Shown here: piece by piece, positions 35,526 to 45,240 of the stretch
How the letters are laid out: every line of letters begins with the position of its first letter
Numbering within the stretch: position 1 is the stretch's first letter
Assembly: GCA_019058515.1 (NCBI GenBank)
Contig: JAHPYY010000176.1
Span: 1-64,000, forward strand
DNA length: 64,000 nt
Origin: Promethearchaeota archaeon
Lineage (GTDB): Archaea > Asgardarchaeota > Lokiarchaeia > Sigynarchaeales > SOKP01
Reading direction: 5' to 3'
Notes under the pieces: generated by a model
Told to the model about the DNA's origin: nothing
The model's input: the letters and a program-made list of their open reading frames with translations, nothing else
Database searches by the model: none
Program-made: the position numbers and the translations under genes

Positions 35526-36068
35526 ATGGCTTTACGATTGTGGAGAAAAGCAGTGCTAATGACGCTCAGAGAAAAGAGGACATTCACCGTTTTTACGGCA
35601 ATCTACACGATTTTAATCTTTTTAACCAGTATTTTCATTGAGCTCACAATTGCCGATCCATCTACAACATCCTTCATGTTTGTGTTAATTTTCTTTGGTA
35701 CAAGTTTACTACTTTCGATTCTTTACGCGTGGATATTAGTGAGCCGAAAGAAGCGAGTCTGGGCCACCTTCAAGTGTATAGGTTACACTTCTAGAGATGT
35801 GATCTCGTTAATCTCAGGGATATTAATATTTACTATGACAATTGGGCTATTTATCGTCATCGAAATCATGTTCCACTACGCCGCAGGGATTTCGTATTTA
35901 GCGAGCGCAAACATTAACTTTGGCGTACCACCTGTGTTAGTAGGACTAGTACCAGTCATTGTTACGAGTGGGATTTTTTTATTAGTTCAAGTGATTTCAA
36001 TAGTTCTAATTTACCAAAAGGTGTTGAAAGTAAGACCAATTATTGCGTTAAAAAAAGTAGGTCAATAA
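35526..36068 (+). CDS. FtsX/MacB-like permease, single four-helix unit
   Basis: A 180-residue membrane protein with four helices arranged as in the FtsX-like permease domain: the helix after REKRTFTVFTAIYTIL, the helix plus cytosolic loop SRKKRVWATFKCIGYTSRDVI (the conserved K/R-x-G-x-T/S loop that contacts the ATPase), and two further helices. The large extracytoplasmic domain of MacB/LolC is missing, so this is a minimal permease. The start ATG 35526 has GGTGA eight bases upstream; the GTG at 35514 is part of that site. It is 18 bases upstream of its ATPase gene. Confidence 0.78.
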   Translation: MALRLWRKAVLMTLREKRTFTVFTAIYTILIFLTSIFIELTIADPSTTSFMFVLIFFGTSLLLSILYAWILVSRKKRVWATFKCIGYTSRDVISLISGILIFTMTIGLFIVIEIMFHYAAGISYLASANINFGVPPVLVGLVPVIVTSGIFLLVQVISIVLIYQKVLKVRPIIALKKVGQ

Positions 36069-36086
36069 AAAGGAGGAAAAGAAGAT

Positions 36087-36779
36087 ATGCCCGTACCAAA
36101 AGATGTAATGATAGAGGCAATAGATGTAAATAAAGAGTATAGAAGAGCGGGAGCGATCATACGAGCGTTAGCGGATATTAACGTTACGATCAAATCGGGA
36201 GAATTCGTCATTATCCAAGGACCGACCGGGTGCGGTAAGAGCACGCTATTGAACGTTTTAAGCGGTTTAGACCTACCTGATTCGGGAAAAATTATTTTTG
36301 ATGGTGAAAATATAGCTCGAGCCCCAGAAGCACGTTTAGCGAGAATTAGAAGGCAAAAGATTGGATTTGTGTTTCAGGAATTCAATTTAGTTAACACCTT
36401 GACTGCTATTGAAAACGTAGAAGCATTATTATGGCCGACTGTGCTAAGAAATAAGGAAATAGAAAATAGAGCGATCGCCGCTCTTCGAGACGTTCAATTG
36501 CTTGAGAGAAAGGACCATTTCCCTGTACAAATGTCTGGGGGTGAAAAGCAGAGGTGTGCCATAGCGCGAGCAATCGTTCATAGACCTAGAGTAATCCTTG
36601 CGGACGAGCCCACCGGTAATTTGGACCCTGAAAGCGAGACTCAAACCATGGAACTTCTGAAGAAAATAAACAATGATTACGACACCACAGTTATTGTCGT
36701 CACGCACAGAGAACGCTTAGGCTCTTACGCAGACAAGACTGTAAAGATGAATAAAGGGGAAATAATATCTAAGAAATAA
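36087..36779 (+). CDS. ABC transporter ATPase, LolD/MacB family
   Basis: A 230-residue ABC ATPase with Walker A GPTGCGKST, Q-loop VFQEFNLVNTLTA, signature QMSGGEKQRCAIARA, Walker B VILADEPTGNLD and the switch His VVTHRE. This pattern, including the EPTGNLD form, identifies the LolD/MacB/FtsE group that powers FtsX-type permeases by mechanotransmission. It is co-transcribed with the small permease and preceded by an AAGGAGG-type Shine-Dalgarno. The following membrane and secreted proteins (37007-41224) may be linked in function. Confidence 0.93.
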   Translation: MPVPKDVMIEAIDVNKEYRRAGAIIRALADINVTIKSGEFVIIQGPTGCGKSTLLNVLSGLDLPDSGKIIFDGENIARAPEARLARIRRQKIGFVFQEFNLVNTLTAIENVEALLWPTVLRNKEIENRAIAALRDVQLLERKDHFPVQMSGGEKQRCAIARAIVHRPRVILADEPTGNLDPESETQTMELLKKINNDYDTTVIVVTHRERLGSYADKTVKMNKGEIISKK

Positions 36780-37006
36780 ACGTAACTTCTTTTATTAATA
36801 ATTTTTTTTTCTCAATTTTTTGTAAAATTTTCTTTTATATTTGATTAAATTAGCGATTTTGGGGCTGTTGTTCATTATCTAAAGTTATAAACTAAGATTT
36901 CCCTAGAGCGTAATAAACAAAAATATAAAATAGAATTTTATTATAGTAATTTAAATGAATTAGAAATAGCAAAAATTAATTTAAAACTATTTGAATAGGG
37001 ATTCTC

Positions 37007-37813
37007 ATGGGATTGAAACGCGTTATGTGTAGTGGATGTGCAGGAATGCTTTGTTTGATACCAATGGCTTGGATTAGTTTTAACTTCTTTGGGTTGACCA
37101 GCGCGGTTACGGGAGGAATCATTGAAAACTTATCATCCGGATTATCTGCTATTGGAGCGTTATTAGGGCCTTTAGGAGAAATATTAGTAATAGCAGCCGG
37201 GGCGTTTATTGGGATAATTCTTCTTTTCTTGTTCCCTCTTCATTGGGGGTTGTTTTATCGTCCCGATGATGTGGGGTTGTTAATTGCAATCGTTGTTCCT
37301 TGGATATTGTGTTGTACGATTACTGCTGGACTTTTTGCTCATTCCCCTCGGGGAGGAATTAACACTAGTTTAGCTATTGGAATTGGTTGGGCAATACCTA
37401 TTTTAATAATTGTCTTCGCTGTTCCTACAATACTAGGAGCGATATCACCTATTGCAGGGGGAATAGCTTGGGGACTTATTAACGGGCTTGGTACAGGATT
37501 AACTGATTTACCCCTTTTCTTTGCGATTTTACTGGCGATATTCGAGGGGGCGGGAGTCGGAGCTCTTTTTGGTGCGTTAATTGGTGCTTTAAAGTACAAA
37601 CCGGGAGAGGAACAAGAAACTCGAAAAGTAAAGAGAGCTAGAGGTAAAGCTAGAAAGAAGAAAGAAAAAGCTTACATTCCAGAACCTACCATCGGAAGTC
37701 CAGCCTCGACAACATCAGCCCCAACTAAGAAAGTGGACTTTTGCACAAATTGCGGTGCGAAACGAGTTGGAAGCTCTGAATTCTGTACCAACTGCGGTGC
37801 AGCTTTCAAATAA
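37007..37813 (+). CDS. Polytopic membrane protein with C-terminal zinc ribbon
   Basis: A 268-residue protein with five or six Gly/Ala/Ile-rich helices (about residues 10-200), a basic linker (KVKRARGKARKKKEKAY, about 210-226), a Pro/Thr-rich stretch and a zinc ribbon (CTNCGAKRVGSSEFCTNCG). The ribbon and basic linker should face the cytosol. An AGG Shine-Dalgarno lies seven bases before the ATG. No known family. It follows the ABC pair by 227 bases. Confidence 0.7.
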   Translation: MGLKRVMCSGCAGMLCLIPMAWISFNFFGLTSAVTGGIIENLSSGLSAIGALLGPLGEILVIAAGAFIGIILLFLFPLHWGLFYRPDDVGLLIAIVVPWILCCTITAGLFAHSPRGGINTSLAIGIGWAIPILIIVFAVPTILGAISPIAGGIAWGLINGLGTGLTDLPLFFAILLAIFEGAGVGALFGALIGALKYKPGEEQETRKVKRARGKARKKKEKAYIPEPTIGSPASTTSAPTKKVDFCTNCGAKRVGSSEFCTNCGAAFK

Positions 37814-37851
37814 AATTTTTTATTTTAAAAATCTCTTTTTTATTTCCTTGA
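37814..37851 (+). terminator. T-rich terminator
   Basis: Two T runs (AATTTTTTATTTT and CTCTTTTTTATTTCC) directly after the stop of the zinc-ribbon membrane protein gene, typical of archaeal intrinsic termination. Confidence 0.5.
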
Positions 37852-37952
37852 TTCTATAGCATTTAAAACCTTAATTATCAAACTTTTTAAATAAATCGCG
37901 CATTAAATGAACTTATATAGAGTTCCATCTTAAAAATATATGAGTAAGACTT

Positions 37953-38966
37953 ATGCCGCGAGAAATTAAAGGAATCCTTGTAAGCAGGCTATTGGTGTTA
38001 ATTTCGATAATTGCTGTGCCTATAGCGACGTTTCTAATATTCGCTTTTGTCGATTTTAAGTTGTGGTTTTCCGACGATCCTGTTTTAACGTTCTGGTTAA
38101 TTAAAGTACTTTCTCCAACGGTGTATAGCGTTTCTTGGCTGTTCTTTCTCATTCTGTTTGCGAATAGATTTGCAGAAACCATTGAAGCAATGGACAGGAT
38201 TGCGGGGTTTATCCCGTTAAGGTTAAAATTGTTTTACGGCATAAACGCTTTGTTTTTATTGATGATATTCGTGTTCCCATTGATTACGCCAGTGGTGTCT
38301 GTCTTAAGCTTCGCTTCGTTTGGATGGCGTCTTACTACCTTTCGAAAGGAGGATTGGGAAGATAGTAAAGTGTCTAGATTTACTAAGTTCGTAATGATAC
38401 TTTTTGCAATTCTCCCTGTGGCAGTATTTTCATTCATAATCCTCGATTTCCTGGCTTTACCGCTATTTTTATGGTTTAATGTATGGGTTCCCTTGCTTTT
38501 GTATATAGAAACAATGTCCTATTGTTTATGTACTGCGTTAGCAATAGGATCGCTTTTTATTTTGCTTTCTAATAAAGGTGTGAGCGAAATTGAACAGATA
38601 TATACGGATCCCTCCCAACAAAAGAGTACGCTTCCTGTGAAACTATTCGAACTAGTATTGTTTGTTTTCTTGTTTATCCTCGCGTTATACGGATTTACAA
38701 TAGTAGATTTCTTTTATTACTCGGGTTTCGTAATCGTCGCGGTCGTTGCGATTGTAAATTACTTTTCGGGTAGAAAGAAAAAATACAACTTTAAAGGGCA
38801 TGTATTAGGTTATCTATTAGCTGCCATCTTTATGAGCTCTACTATATTCACCTTCGCACCAGAAATCTCGTCCTTCATAAAATACAGCTTCTTGATTATA
38901 CTATCTTCAGTGTTTATCCTTTTATTCATATATACATTTGTTAGAATGGAAGAAGAAGATTTTTAA
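37953..38966 (+). CDS. Polytopic membrane protein, unknown
   Basis: A 337-residue protein with about eight hydrophobic helices, for instance residues 11-33, 45-70, 90-118, 148-172, 178-210, 235-275 and 285-330. A positively charged loop (TTFRKEDWEDSKVSRF) lies between helices 3 and 4. No motif of a known transporter or enzyme is seen. It sits between another membrane protein and a surface protein, all on the plus strand. Confidence 0.65.
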   Translation: MPREIKGILVSRLLVLISIIAVPIATFLIFAFVDFKLWFSDDPVLTFWLIKVLSPTVYSVSWLFFLILFANRFAETIEAMDRIAGFIPLRLKLFYGINALFLLMIFVFPLITPVVSVLSFASFGWRLTTFRKEDWEDSKVSRFTKFVMILFAILPVAVFSFIILDFLALPLFLWFNVWVPLLLYIETMSYCLCTALAIGSLFILLSNKGVSEIEQIYTDPSQQKSTLPVKLFELVLFVFLFILALYGFTIVDFFYYSGFVIVAVVAIVNYFSGRKKKYNFKGHVLGYLLAAIFMSSTIFTFAPEISSFIKYSFLIILSSVFILLFIYTFVRMEEEDF

Positions 38967-39013
38967 TAGAAGTCGGTTTCAAAAAATAAAAACCTGATAA
39001 AATTTAACTTGAG

Positions 39014-39083
39014 GTTTGCTCGTTCTCTAACTTTTGAATATTTTATTGCTATTTTGAATAAATTGATAAAGGTTCGAGCAAAC
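39014..39083. promoter_or_regulatory. Widely spaced perfect inverted repeat
   Basis: GTTTGCTCG (39014-39022) and CGAGCAAAC (39075-39083) are a perfect 9-base inverted repeat separated by 52 AT-rich bases, upstream of the surface protein gene. It may be a paired operator or the base of an RNA stem in the leader or 3' end of the preceding gene. Confidence 0.3.
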
Positions 39084-39157
39084 TAGAATATCAATTTTTA
39101 AAAACTCTAATTTAGATTATTATGTAAACTTTTTACCGTATAAAAAAAGTGAATTGC

Positions 39158-41224
39158 ATGAAAAAAGTAACAAAACATTCTTTCATTGTTATTGCAATGA
39201 TCTTGATGTCGTCGATAGCTATGCCAATGATGGTTTCCGCTCAAGGAGGCGGAGGAGAAGGTGGCGAAATAGGGAAACAGGAAATGATCGGAATGTATCG
39301 CGGATTTACAGGAGGTTTTGGAGCCATGTTTTCCGGATTGGGATACGGTGGAGCTATAATAGGGCAAGTTTTTTCAACATTGCTAATGCAAGGATTAGAT
39401 TTTGAGGAACATGAGGTTTTGGACAATGTGTTTGTTCTTAGTGGAGACAACGAAACTACTGTTACAGGTTCTTTTACGCCTAGACCAGAGGTTTTCTTCG
39501 CACCCCACGGATACGATACAACAGGAATTAGCGGGTTCCCTTACTGCGTCGTGTGGTACGAGGGAGAATTCGAATACGAGATTACCTTTGGTGCGGGGGT
39601 TACTTTGCTTCTTTGGGATAACGATAGGTCGTTCATCAACGCCATTACCAGAGTTATTGATTTCTTAAATAAAATGCTAGAATACGAAGGAAGGGAAGAC
39701 GAAATTCCAACAGAATTAATTGAAGAGGGAGTGTCAGTTATTACTTGGTTCTTGATTCACATTAACGATATTTTCACGGGAGATGAATTGTTCGTTATGA
39801 ATCCTATAACCTGGCAAAACCTTCGCATTACTCCTAATCAAGCGTTTAAGGTAAACAAATGGTGGTTTCAATCAGGGGATGATAAGATAGATCTCGAGGA
39901 GGGAAATTTCGATTCATTTATTCCAGAAAGTAAATTACAACAGTGGCGTCAGCAAGCGATAGAAAAAAGAGATAATACTATGTGGTGGTTGCTCAACCCA
40001 ACTCCAGATGTGGAAGTTGCAGAAACCATTTACACTCAGTTTTCGTTTGATTTGATCCAATTATGGATGAAAAATTTCGAGATTCATATCGACGTTGGGA
40101 AATTGTTAGAAATAGTGTCGCAACAAGCTCAATTTAACATGGCGGAAGTGTTTTCTGGCTGCGATATTGACTTCTTCCTGTTTACTCACCATTTAGCTGG
40201 AGCGTTTTTGTACGACGATCTAGACGATAGCGGGGACGTTTCTGTTACCTATAAAGATGTATTGGACGATGAAGGTAACCCGGTAATCGTTGACAACAAA
40301 ACAGCTCAAGCACCCGACACCATGGAACTTACACATCAATTAATACTAGGAACGGTGGAAAACTTTCAATTTAATAAACCGCAGATTTACGACGACAAAA
40401 GGGTAAGTTGGGGAATTACCTTAGAAAACGCGCAAATATCGCCGGTTCCAGTTGGAGTAGATTTGAATAGTTATTTAAAAACCTACAAGGACGAGTTAGA
40501 TTACATAGATTTTGGATTTACCTTCGAGCCTAAAATTTCCGAGGTAATTGAAGCAGACGATGGAACCGAGTACCAGGTTGCGTCGGGTAAAGTTAAATTG
40601 AACCAAAGATTCGCTCCTTGGAATGATGGAGCAGGCCCAAATTCGGATATAACTGGATTAGACATGGCAGTAGTTTACGTGTCTACCGTACTTCACTTCC
40701 ACTTAAATGTGGAAACCATTGGTCAAAATGTGGAGGATCCGGAAGCATTCCTGGATCCCGAGCAAGATTACAGCCGTGCCGATGCGGAATTAAGCGTAGG
40801 GAATTACCTTAACCCTGAGATTGGCAATCGTCTCGAGTTTGTTGACATAGCAGGACCTAACTATGAAATTGGTCCCAATACGGATTCTCTTATTCAAGAA
40901 CCCGCGAGTACCAGTGTTATTCCTGTAGCGCTGTGGGAAGGAGAAGCGGAAGCCCACGAGACTTTTCTTGGAGACACCGGAACAACTGCAGACGATTTTG
41001 CTGCAGATATTAGGGTGACAACAGATTATAATGTTATGGTGTACACGGTATGCTATCCTGAGTTTAATGGTTCTGGATATATGATTAATCACGATCCAAC
41101 CTTTTCGGTGTTCATGGTCTTTACGCCACAAGGTTTCTGGGCGTTAATTCTATTAGTTGCGGGAGTTAGTTTAGTAGCGATCGGTACTTACCTGATTAAA
41201 CGCAGAAAAGATAGATCATTGTAA
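39158..41224 (+). CDS. Large surface protein, signal peptide plus C-terminal membrane anchor
   Basis: A 688-residue exported protein. It has a signal peptide (KKVTKHSFIVIAMILMSSIA then MMVSAQ, probable cleavage after SA), a Gly/Glu-rich start, a large acidic outer domain with many Asp and aromatic residues, and a C-terminal helix (FWALILLVAGVSLVAIGTYLI) followed by KRRKDRSL. The acidic DDLDDSGDVSVTYKDVLDD stretch (near residue 350) resembles a calcium-binding loop. It could be a cell-envelope or S-layer-associated protein; no family recognised. I take ATG 39158 as start; GTG 39149 adds three residues. Confidence 0.75.
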   Translation: MKKVTKHSFIVIAMILMSSIAMPMMVSAQGGGGEGGEIGKQEMIGMYRGFTGGFGAMFSGLGYGGAIIGQVFSTLLMQGLDFEEHEVLDNVFVLSGDNETTVTGSFTPRPEVFFAPHGYDTTGISGFPYCVVWYEGEFEYEITFGAGVTLLLWDNDRSFINAITRVIDFLNKMLEYEGREDEIPTELIEEGVSVITWFLIHINDIFTGDELFVMNPITWQNLRITPNQAFKVNKWWFQSGDDKIDLEEGNFDSFIPESKLQQWRQQAIEKRDNTMWWLLNPTPDVEVAETIYTQFSFDLIQLWMKNFEIHIDVGKLLEIVSQQAQFNMAEVFSGCDIDFFLFTHHLAGAFLYDDLDDSGDVSVTYKDVLDDEGNPVIVDNKTAQAPDTMELTHQLILGTVENFQFNKPQIYDDKRVSWGITLENAQISPVPVGVDLNSYLKTYKDELDYIDFGFTFEPKISEVIEADDGTEYQVASGKVKLNQRFAPWNDGAGPNSDITGLDMAVVYVSTVLHFHLNVETIGQNVEDPEAFLDPEQDYSRADAELSVGNYLNPEIGNRLEFVDIAGPNYEIGPNTDSLIQEPASTSVIPVALWEGEAEAHETFLGDTGTTADDFAADIRVTTDYNVMVYTVCYPEFNGSGYMINHDPTFSVFMVFTPQGFWALILLVAGVSLVAIGTYLIKRRKDRSL

Positions 41225-41250
41225 AAATTATGTCAGTAGCAAAATTAATT

Positions 41251-41277
41251 TTCTTTTTTTTTTTATTTATCTTTTTT
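41251..41277 (+). terminator. T-rich terminator
   Basis: Long T-rich run (TTCTTTTTTTTTTTTATTTA and on) 26 bases after the surface protein stop. Probable archaeal intrinsic terminator. Confidence 0.5.
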
Positions 41278-41438
41278 GAACTTTTTAAAAGAATAGTTCA
41301 ATGATATAATAAATTAAATAAATCATAGTTTTTTAACAAAGTATTAGCAAATCGCAACTTTGGAATTTTAATCTTAAATTTCATACGAAATTTAAGAAAG
41401 TATACGAAAAAAACTCTATATTATTTGGATGTGAAGGT

Positions 41439-43217
41439 ATGCCAGTTAAAAAAGATGACAAATATCACGTAAACGAGGATAAGATATGGTTTAAGAAGTG
41501 GTGGCCGGATAATGTTCCTAAAAACACTCACTTTGAGGAAAAAACGTTAAATCAAATGTTAGACGAGCAAGTCGAACAATTCAAAGACAACCCTATTATG
41601 TGGTTTTTAGACACTTGGATGACCTACAAACAGTTTCACAACAAAGTCAGAGCTTTAGCTACGGCGCTTGCCGATATAGGCGTGAAGAAAGGCGATATAG
41701 TAGCAATGCATTTACCAAATTGCTTTCAATATGTAATTGGATATTACGCCATCACGAGAATTGGGGCTATTGCTTCTGGAATAAATCCGACCTACCAGCC
41801 AATGGAAATATTGCACCAGTTAGAGATTATGAAACCGAAAGTTTTAATAATTCTGGACGCTCTTTACATACCATATCTTAAACCAATTGTTAAAAAAACT
41901 ACGATAGAGACCGTAATTTACACGAATGTTGCGGACTTAGCTCACGGTTTGGGCGCAAAACGTTCTTTAGGAAAACTGCTTGGTAAAATTCCTAAAGGTA
42001 AAGTCGACTTTCCAGGAGCGCTAAGTTTTTTGGAATTACTGAACACACCACCGAGAGATGTAGAGGTAGATATTGATGTAAAGACCCATCCTGCTACACA
42101 TATCATGACAGGAGGCACAACCGGACTTCCAAAAGCAGCGGTATTAACTCATTTCAACGTGGTATCTAATGCAAAACAATGTTGTTTATGGTTAGGAGGA
42201 CAACAACCTGGGATTGGAAATATTGGAGTTTTACCATTATTTCACAGCTTTGCTCACACGGTAATAATGAATACGACAATTAATTTAGGAGGGTGGATCA
42301 TGCTTTTTGCTAGACCTCCAGCGACTGAGGAGTTATTAAGGACCATTGAAAAGCTTCCCGCACCAGTGGGATTAGTCTATGCAGGAGTGGAAATTTTGTT
42401 CAAAAGGCTAGCAGAGTTTAAGGATATAAAAGATTTTCCAGGAGTTATGGGGAAACTTAAATTATGCGTGTCAGGCGCAGGACCTTTGCATAGACCCGTA
42501 CGGGATGCTTTTATAGAAAACACGGGAGGAAGAATCGTGGAAGGTTATGGTTTAACAGAAACTTCACCAGTAGTAAGCGCGGGGAATTTGTTTGGAGAAA
42601 GCCCAATTGGAGTCATAGGGATGCCGTTTCCTGGAACAGAATGGGGTATTTGGCCAACCGAAGATTTCAATAAAGGTCCTATATGTCTGGGTAATCCAGA
42701 TGAAAAAGATTTCGGAGAAGACCATACTGGAGAGATTTGCGTTCACGGTCCACAGTTAATGTTCGAATATCTAAATAAACCGGAGGAAACAGACGACACC
42801 ATAAAAGAATATGACGGAAAACTATGGTTACTGACTGGAGATATTGGTTTTATGCACGAAGATGGTACCATCGAGATACGAGACAGGAAGAAACAACTGA
42901 TTAAATACAAAGGATATTCCGTTTATCCAAAAGAAGTCGAAGAATTATTGATGAAACATCCTGAAATATCCGAAGCTGCTGTAGCGGGATTACCTCACGA
43001 CGAGTTTGGCGAAGCTGTTAAGGCGTGGGTCGAAATAATTCCAGGTTCTTCTTTAACGACACAAGCAATAAAGGAATGGGCGGAGGAAAACATGACTCAT
43101 TACAAAAGACCTTACTACATAGATATTATTGACGAAATTCCAAAAAATTTAATTGGAAAAGTACAGAGAAGGATTCTCCAGATCAACGATCCAATCTGGA
43201 AAGCTAAATGTGAATAA
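41439..43217 (+). CDS. AMP-dependent acyl-CoA synthetase (fatty acyl-CoA ligase)
   Basis: A 592-residue member of the ANL superfamily, which activates a fatty or aryl acid with ATP and transfers it to CoA. Motifs: HIMTGGTTGLPKAAVLTH (phosphate loop), VEGYGLTETSPVVS (adenine pocket), LLTGDIGFMHEDGTIEI (hinge Asp and ribose contact), KYKGYSVYPKEVEELL and the catalytic lysine region PKNLIGKVQRR. It is full length. Together with the MaoC hydratase it suggests fatty-acid activation and modification or degradation. Single gene with its own T-rich flanks. Confidence 0.92.
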   Translation: MPVKKDDKYHVNEDKIWFKKWWPDNVPKNTHFEEKTLNQMLDEQVEQFKDNPIMWFLDTWMTYKQFHNKVRALATALADIGVKKGDIVAMHLPNCFQYVIGYYAITRIGAIASGINPTYQPMEILHQLEIMKPKVLIILDALYIPYLKPIVKKTTIETVIYTNVADLAHGLGAKRSLGKLLGKIPKGKVDFPGALSFLELLNTPPRDVEVDIDVKTHPATHIMTGGTTGLPKAAVLTHFNVVSNAKQCCLWLGGQQPGIGNIGVLPLFHSFAHTVIMNTTINLGGWIMLFARPPATEELLRTIEKLPAPVGLVYAGVEILFKRLAEFKDIKDFPGVMGKLKLCVSGAGPLHRPVRDAFIENTGGRIVEGYGLTETSPVVSAGNLFGESPIGVIGMPFPGTEWGIWPTEDFNKGPICLGNPDEKDFGEDHTGEICVHGPQLMFEYLNKPEETDDTIKEYDGKLWLLTGDIGFMHEDGTIEIRDRKKQLIKYKGYSVYPKEVEELLMKHPEISEAAVAGLPHDEFGEAVKAWVEIIPGSSLTTQAIKEWAEENMTHYKRPYYIDIIDEIPKNLIGKVQRRILQINDPIWKAKCE

Positions 43218-43251
43218 AAGTAGTTTATATTAACTTAAAACTTAGATTTTT

Positions 43252-43779
43252 TTACATTGTTACTTTTTTTTTGATCATTATTCTAGTTAAGTTTTCGAAG
43301 ACATCTTCGACATTTTCTCCTGATTTAGAGCTACACTCGATAAAACCATTTGTACCTCGAGATCTCGCAATTTTCAACCCTTCTTCTGTCTGAACCTCTC
43401 GTTGATCGTATAAATCCGCTTTACTCCCAACAACAATGATAGGGAATGGATTTTCTCTCGCGTTTTTCCTACACGCTATTAACCAATCGTCAATGTGAGC
43501 GAGCGAGGCGTAATTGGTGACATCGTACATAAACAATGCGCCATTTGTGCCTCGCACATAAGTAGGGAGCAAGAATCTGAAACGTTCTTCTCCTCCAAAA
43601 TCCCATATTTGCAGTTTTACTTTCTTACCGTCGACTTCCATGCTTTTAACATTAAAATCAACGCCTATAGTCATTTTGGAGTCCGAAACAAACAAGTTAG
43701 TAACAAATCTTTTCGTTAAGGTTGTTTTTCCGCACCCTGCATCTCCAAAGATTACTATTTTAAATGTCGCGTCGTAAAT
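43252..43779 (-). CDS. Ras/Rab-like small GTPase, ATT start
   Basis: A small GTPase of about 175 residues with a fully intact active site: P-loop FGDAGCGKTTLTKRF, switch I MTIGVDF, switch II WDFGGEERF, G4 GSKAD and G5 SSK. The P-loop lies upstream of the first ordinary start codon (TTG), and between it and the in-frame TGA (43792-43794) there is no ATG, GTG or TTG. The codons are GGA AGA TTC GAC ATT TAC GAC GCG ACA. Lokiarchaeal homologues, as I recall them, begin Met-Tyr-Asp-Ala, which places the start on ATT (43777-43779). A GAGG sequence lies ten bases upstream. It has no lipidation Cys. It is either translated from ATT or has lost its start codon. Confidence 0.85.
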   Translation of the reverse strand: MYDATFKIVIFGDAGCGKTTLTKRFVTNLFVSDSKMTIGVDFNVKSMEVDGKKVKLQIWDFGGEERFRFLLPTYVRGTNGALFMYDVTNYASLAHIDDWLIACRKNARENPFPIIVVGSKADLYDQREVQTEEGLKIARSRGTNGFIECSSKSGENVEDVFENLTRIMIKKKVTM

Positions 43780-44083
43780 GTCGAATCTTCCTCACTAGTT
43801 CGTTAATATCGATATAATTTATACAGGATACACAAGAACAACAATTATTTTGTTCGATTTTTATTTGAATTGATAGAATATAAATCTTTATTAAAGAATG
43901 AATTCTTGAATTAATTCTAATTTATAAAATTTAAAAAATTTTTGTTATAAATAATTTAAGTTTATTATTTTTATCCTTTTTCAAAATATATGACTGATTT
44001 AGGAAATTTTTTAAAGTTTCATTAAATCTCAGTAGTATTATATCATAAATAAGATAAAATAGAAAAAATTTAGGAAAATAAAA
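43780..44083. other. AT-rich intergenic region
   Basis: About 300 very AT-rich bases between two minus-strand genes. It should hold the GTPase promoter and the terminator of the HdrD-like gene is downstream elsewhere. No coding or RNA feature seen. Confidence 0.4.
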
Positions 44084-45118
44084 TTAATTAAGCTTCTTAC
44101 CCGCCCCTCCATCCGTGAGTTTCTCTCCTAAGGCTAAACGTACGAGATTGCTTATAATATAGGGTTCCATTCCCTGACCCTTGGCTCTACCTCTAAGCCC
44201 TGGAATGCAAAGAGGGCATAAAAACACAAATGCTTCCGCTCCTGCGTTTTTAGCATCCATAATATTCTTCATTCGCCAGCTGTCTTCTTCTTCTTTAGAA
44301 ACATTCTCCATAGCTCCTTGAATCCCACCGCAACATAACGCACCCTCTCGATCGTACTTTCTTTCAACACGGTGAGCTCCAATTAGTTCAAAAAGTTCGT
44401 CTAGTATTTTATCTTTTTCAAATGTATATCTAGAAGCGCATGGTTGTTGGTAAGCGATTTTCATATCAAGTTTGTTCACTTTATCGTGATGTTCTTTTAC
44501 ATAATCTCGTAAATATTCTATCATGTGAACGGGTTTAAAAGGCAGGTCGATATCAAAATCGTGTACAATATTTGCTAAGGTGGCGTAACAATCATCATGA
44601 TAGCATATTATTTCGTCGGCTCCAGTTTTTGCCAGATTATCCACAAAAGTCTGAATGTTTTCCTTATTTACTAAACTCGGTTTACCCATATGAACCATCC
44701 CCATCCAGCAAAAATAATCGCTTCCTTTAAGAAGAGTCAAGCCTTCGAAGAGTTGTCCCTCGATCATTCCAGGCCATGTGTCTCCAAATAAACAAAGATT
44801 CATAATCGGTTTTCCTGGTTCACCTTGAATAACTTTTGTGGGCATTTTCAGAGAAGCCTCAAACATTTTTATAGTTCTTTTTGAAAGTTTAAAGGTGCCT
44901 GTTTCCTCTTGTCTTTGATTTATCAAATCAAAAGGATTCGCCCCCTCAGGACAATACATATTACACGCAGCGCAGGTAACGCAATCAGAAGTTACTGGAC
45001 TTGCTTTACCCTCTATCAATTTTTTAAATTCTTCCTTAGCTTTTTGTAGAGGATAACCCAAATAGTGACATCTATTCAAGCATTCTCCGCATAAAGTACA
45101 TTTTTCTTCGTAAAACAT
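44084..45118 (-). CDS. HdrD/GlpC-like (Fe-S) oxidoreductase
   Basis: A 344-residue protein with two N-terminal [4Fe-4S] motifs (CTLCGECLNRC and CVTCAACNMYCP) and a C-terminal CCG region (CCGGIQGAMENV, FLCPLC), with YHDDC and QQPCASRY as further cysteine sites. This is the build of heterodisulfide reductase subunit D/B, GlpC and LutA-type proteins. They pass electrons between flavin or hydrogenase modules and disulfides or quinones. No partner subunit is adjacent, so the electron donor is unknown. The CCG pairs are only partly canonical. Followed upstream by a Lin0512 gene. Confidence 0.83.
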   Translation of the reverse strand: MFYEEKCTLCGECLNRCHYLGYPLQKAKEEFKKLIEGKASPVTSDCVTCAACNMYCPEGANPFDLINQRQEETGTFKLSKRTIKMFEASLKMPTKVIQGEPGKPIMNLCLFGDTWPGMIEGQLFEGLTLLKGSDYFCWMGMVHMGKPSLVNKENIQTFVDNLAKTGADEIICYHDDCYATLANIVHDFDIDLPFKPVHMIEYLRDYVKEHHDKVNKLDMKIAYQQPCASRYTFEKDKILDELFELIGAHRVERKYDREGALCCGGIQGAMENVSKEEEDSWRMKNIMDAKNAGAEAFVFLCPLCIPGLRGRAKGQGMEPYIISNLVRLALGEKLTDGGAGKKLN

Positions 45119-45240
45119 TTATTTCCTCTTTTTCTGTTCGATAATAGATTTTAAAATACATAAAAATTGACTTAAAACAAATGAAAATACGTTGATTTTT
45201 TATTTAAGCTTTATTAACCTAGTTACTAAAAATAAAATGT

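Noticed and set aside
43675..43723. TTG within the GTPase as the true start
   Set aside because: It would remove the entire P-loop, which is encoded intact directly upstream in the same frame.
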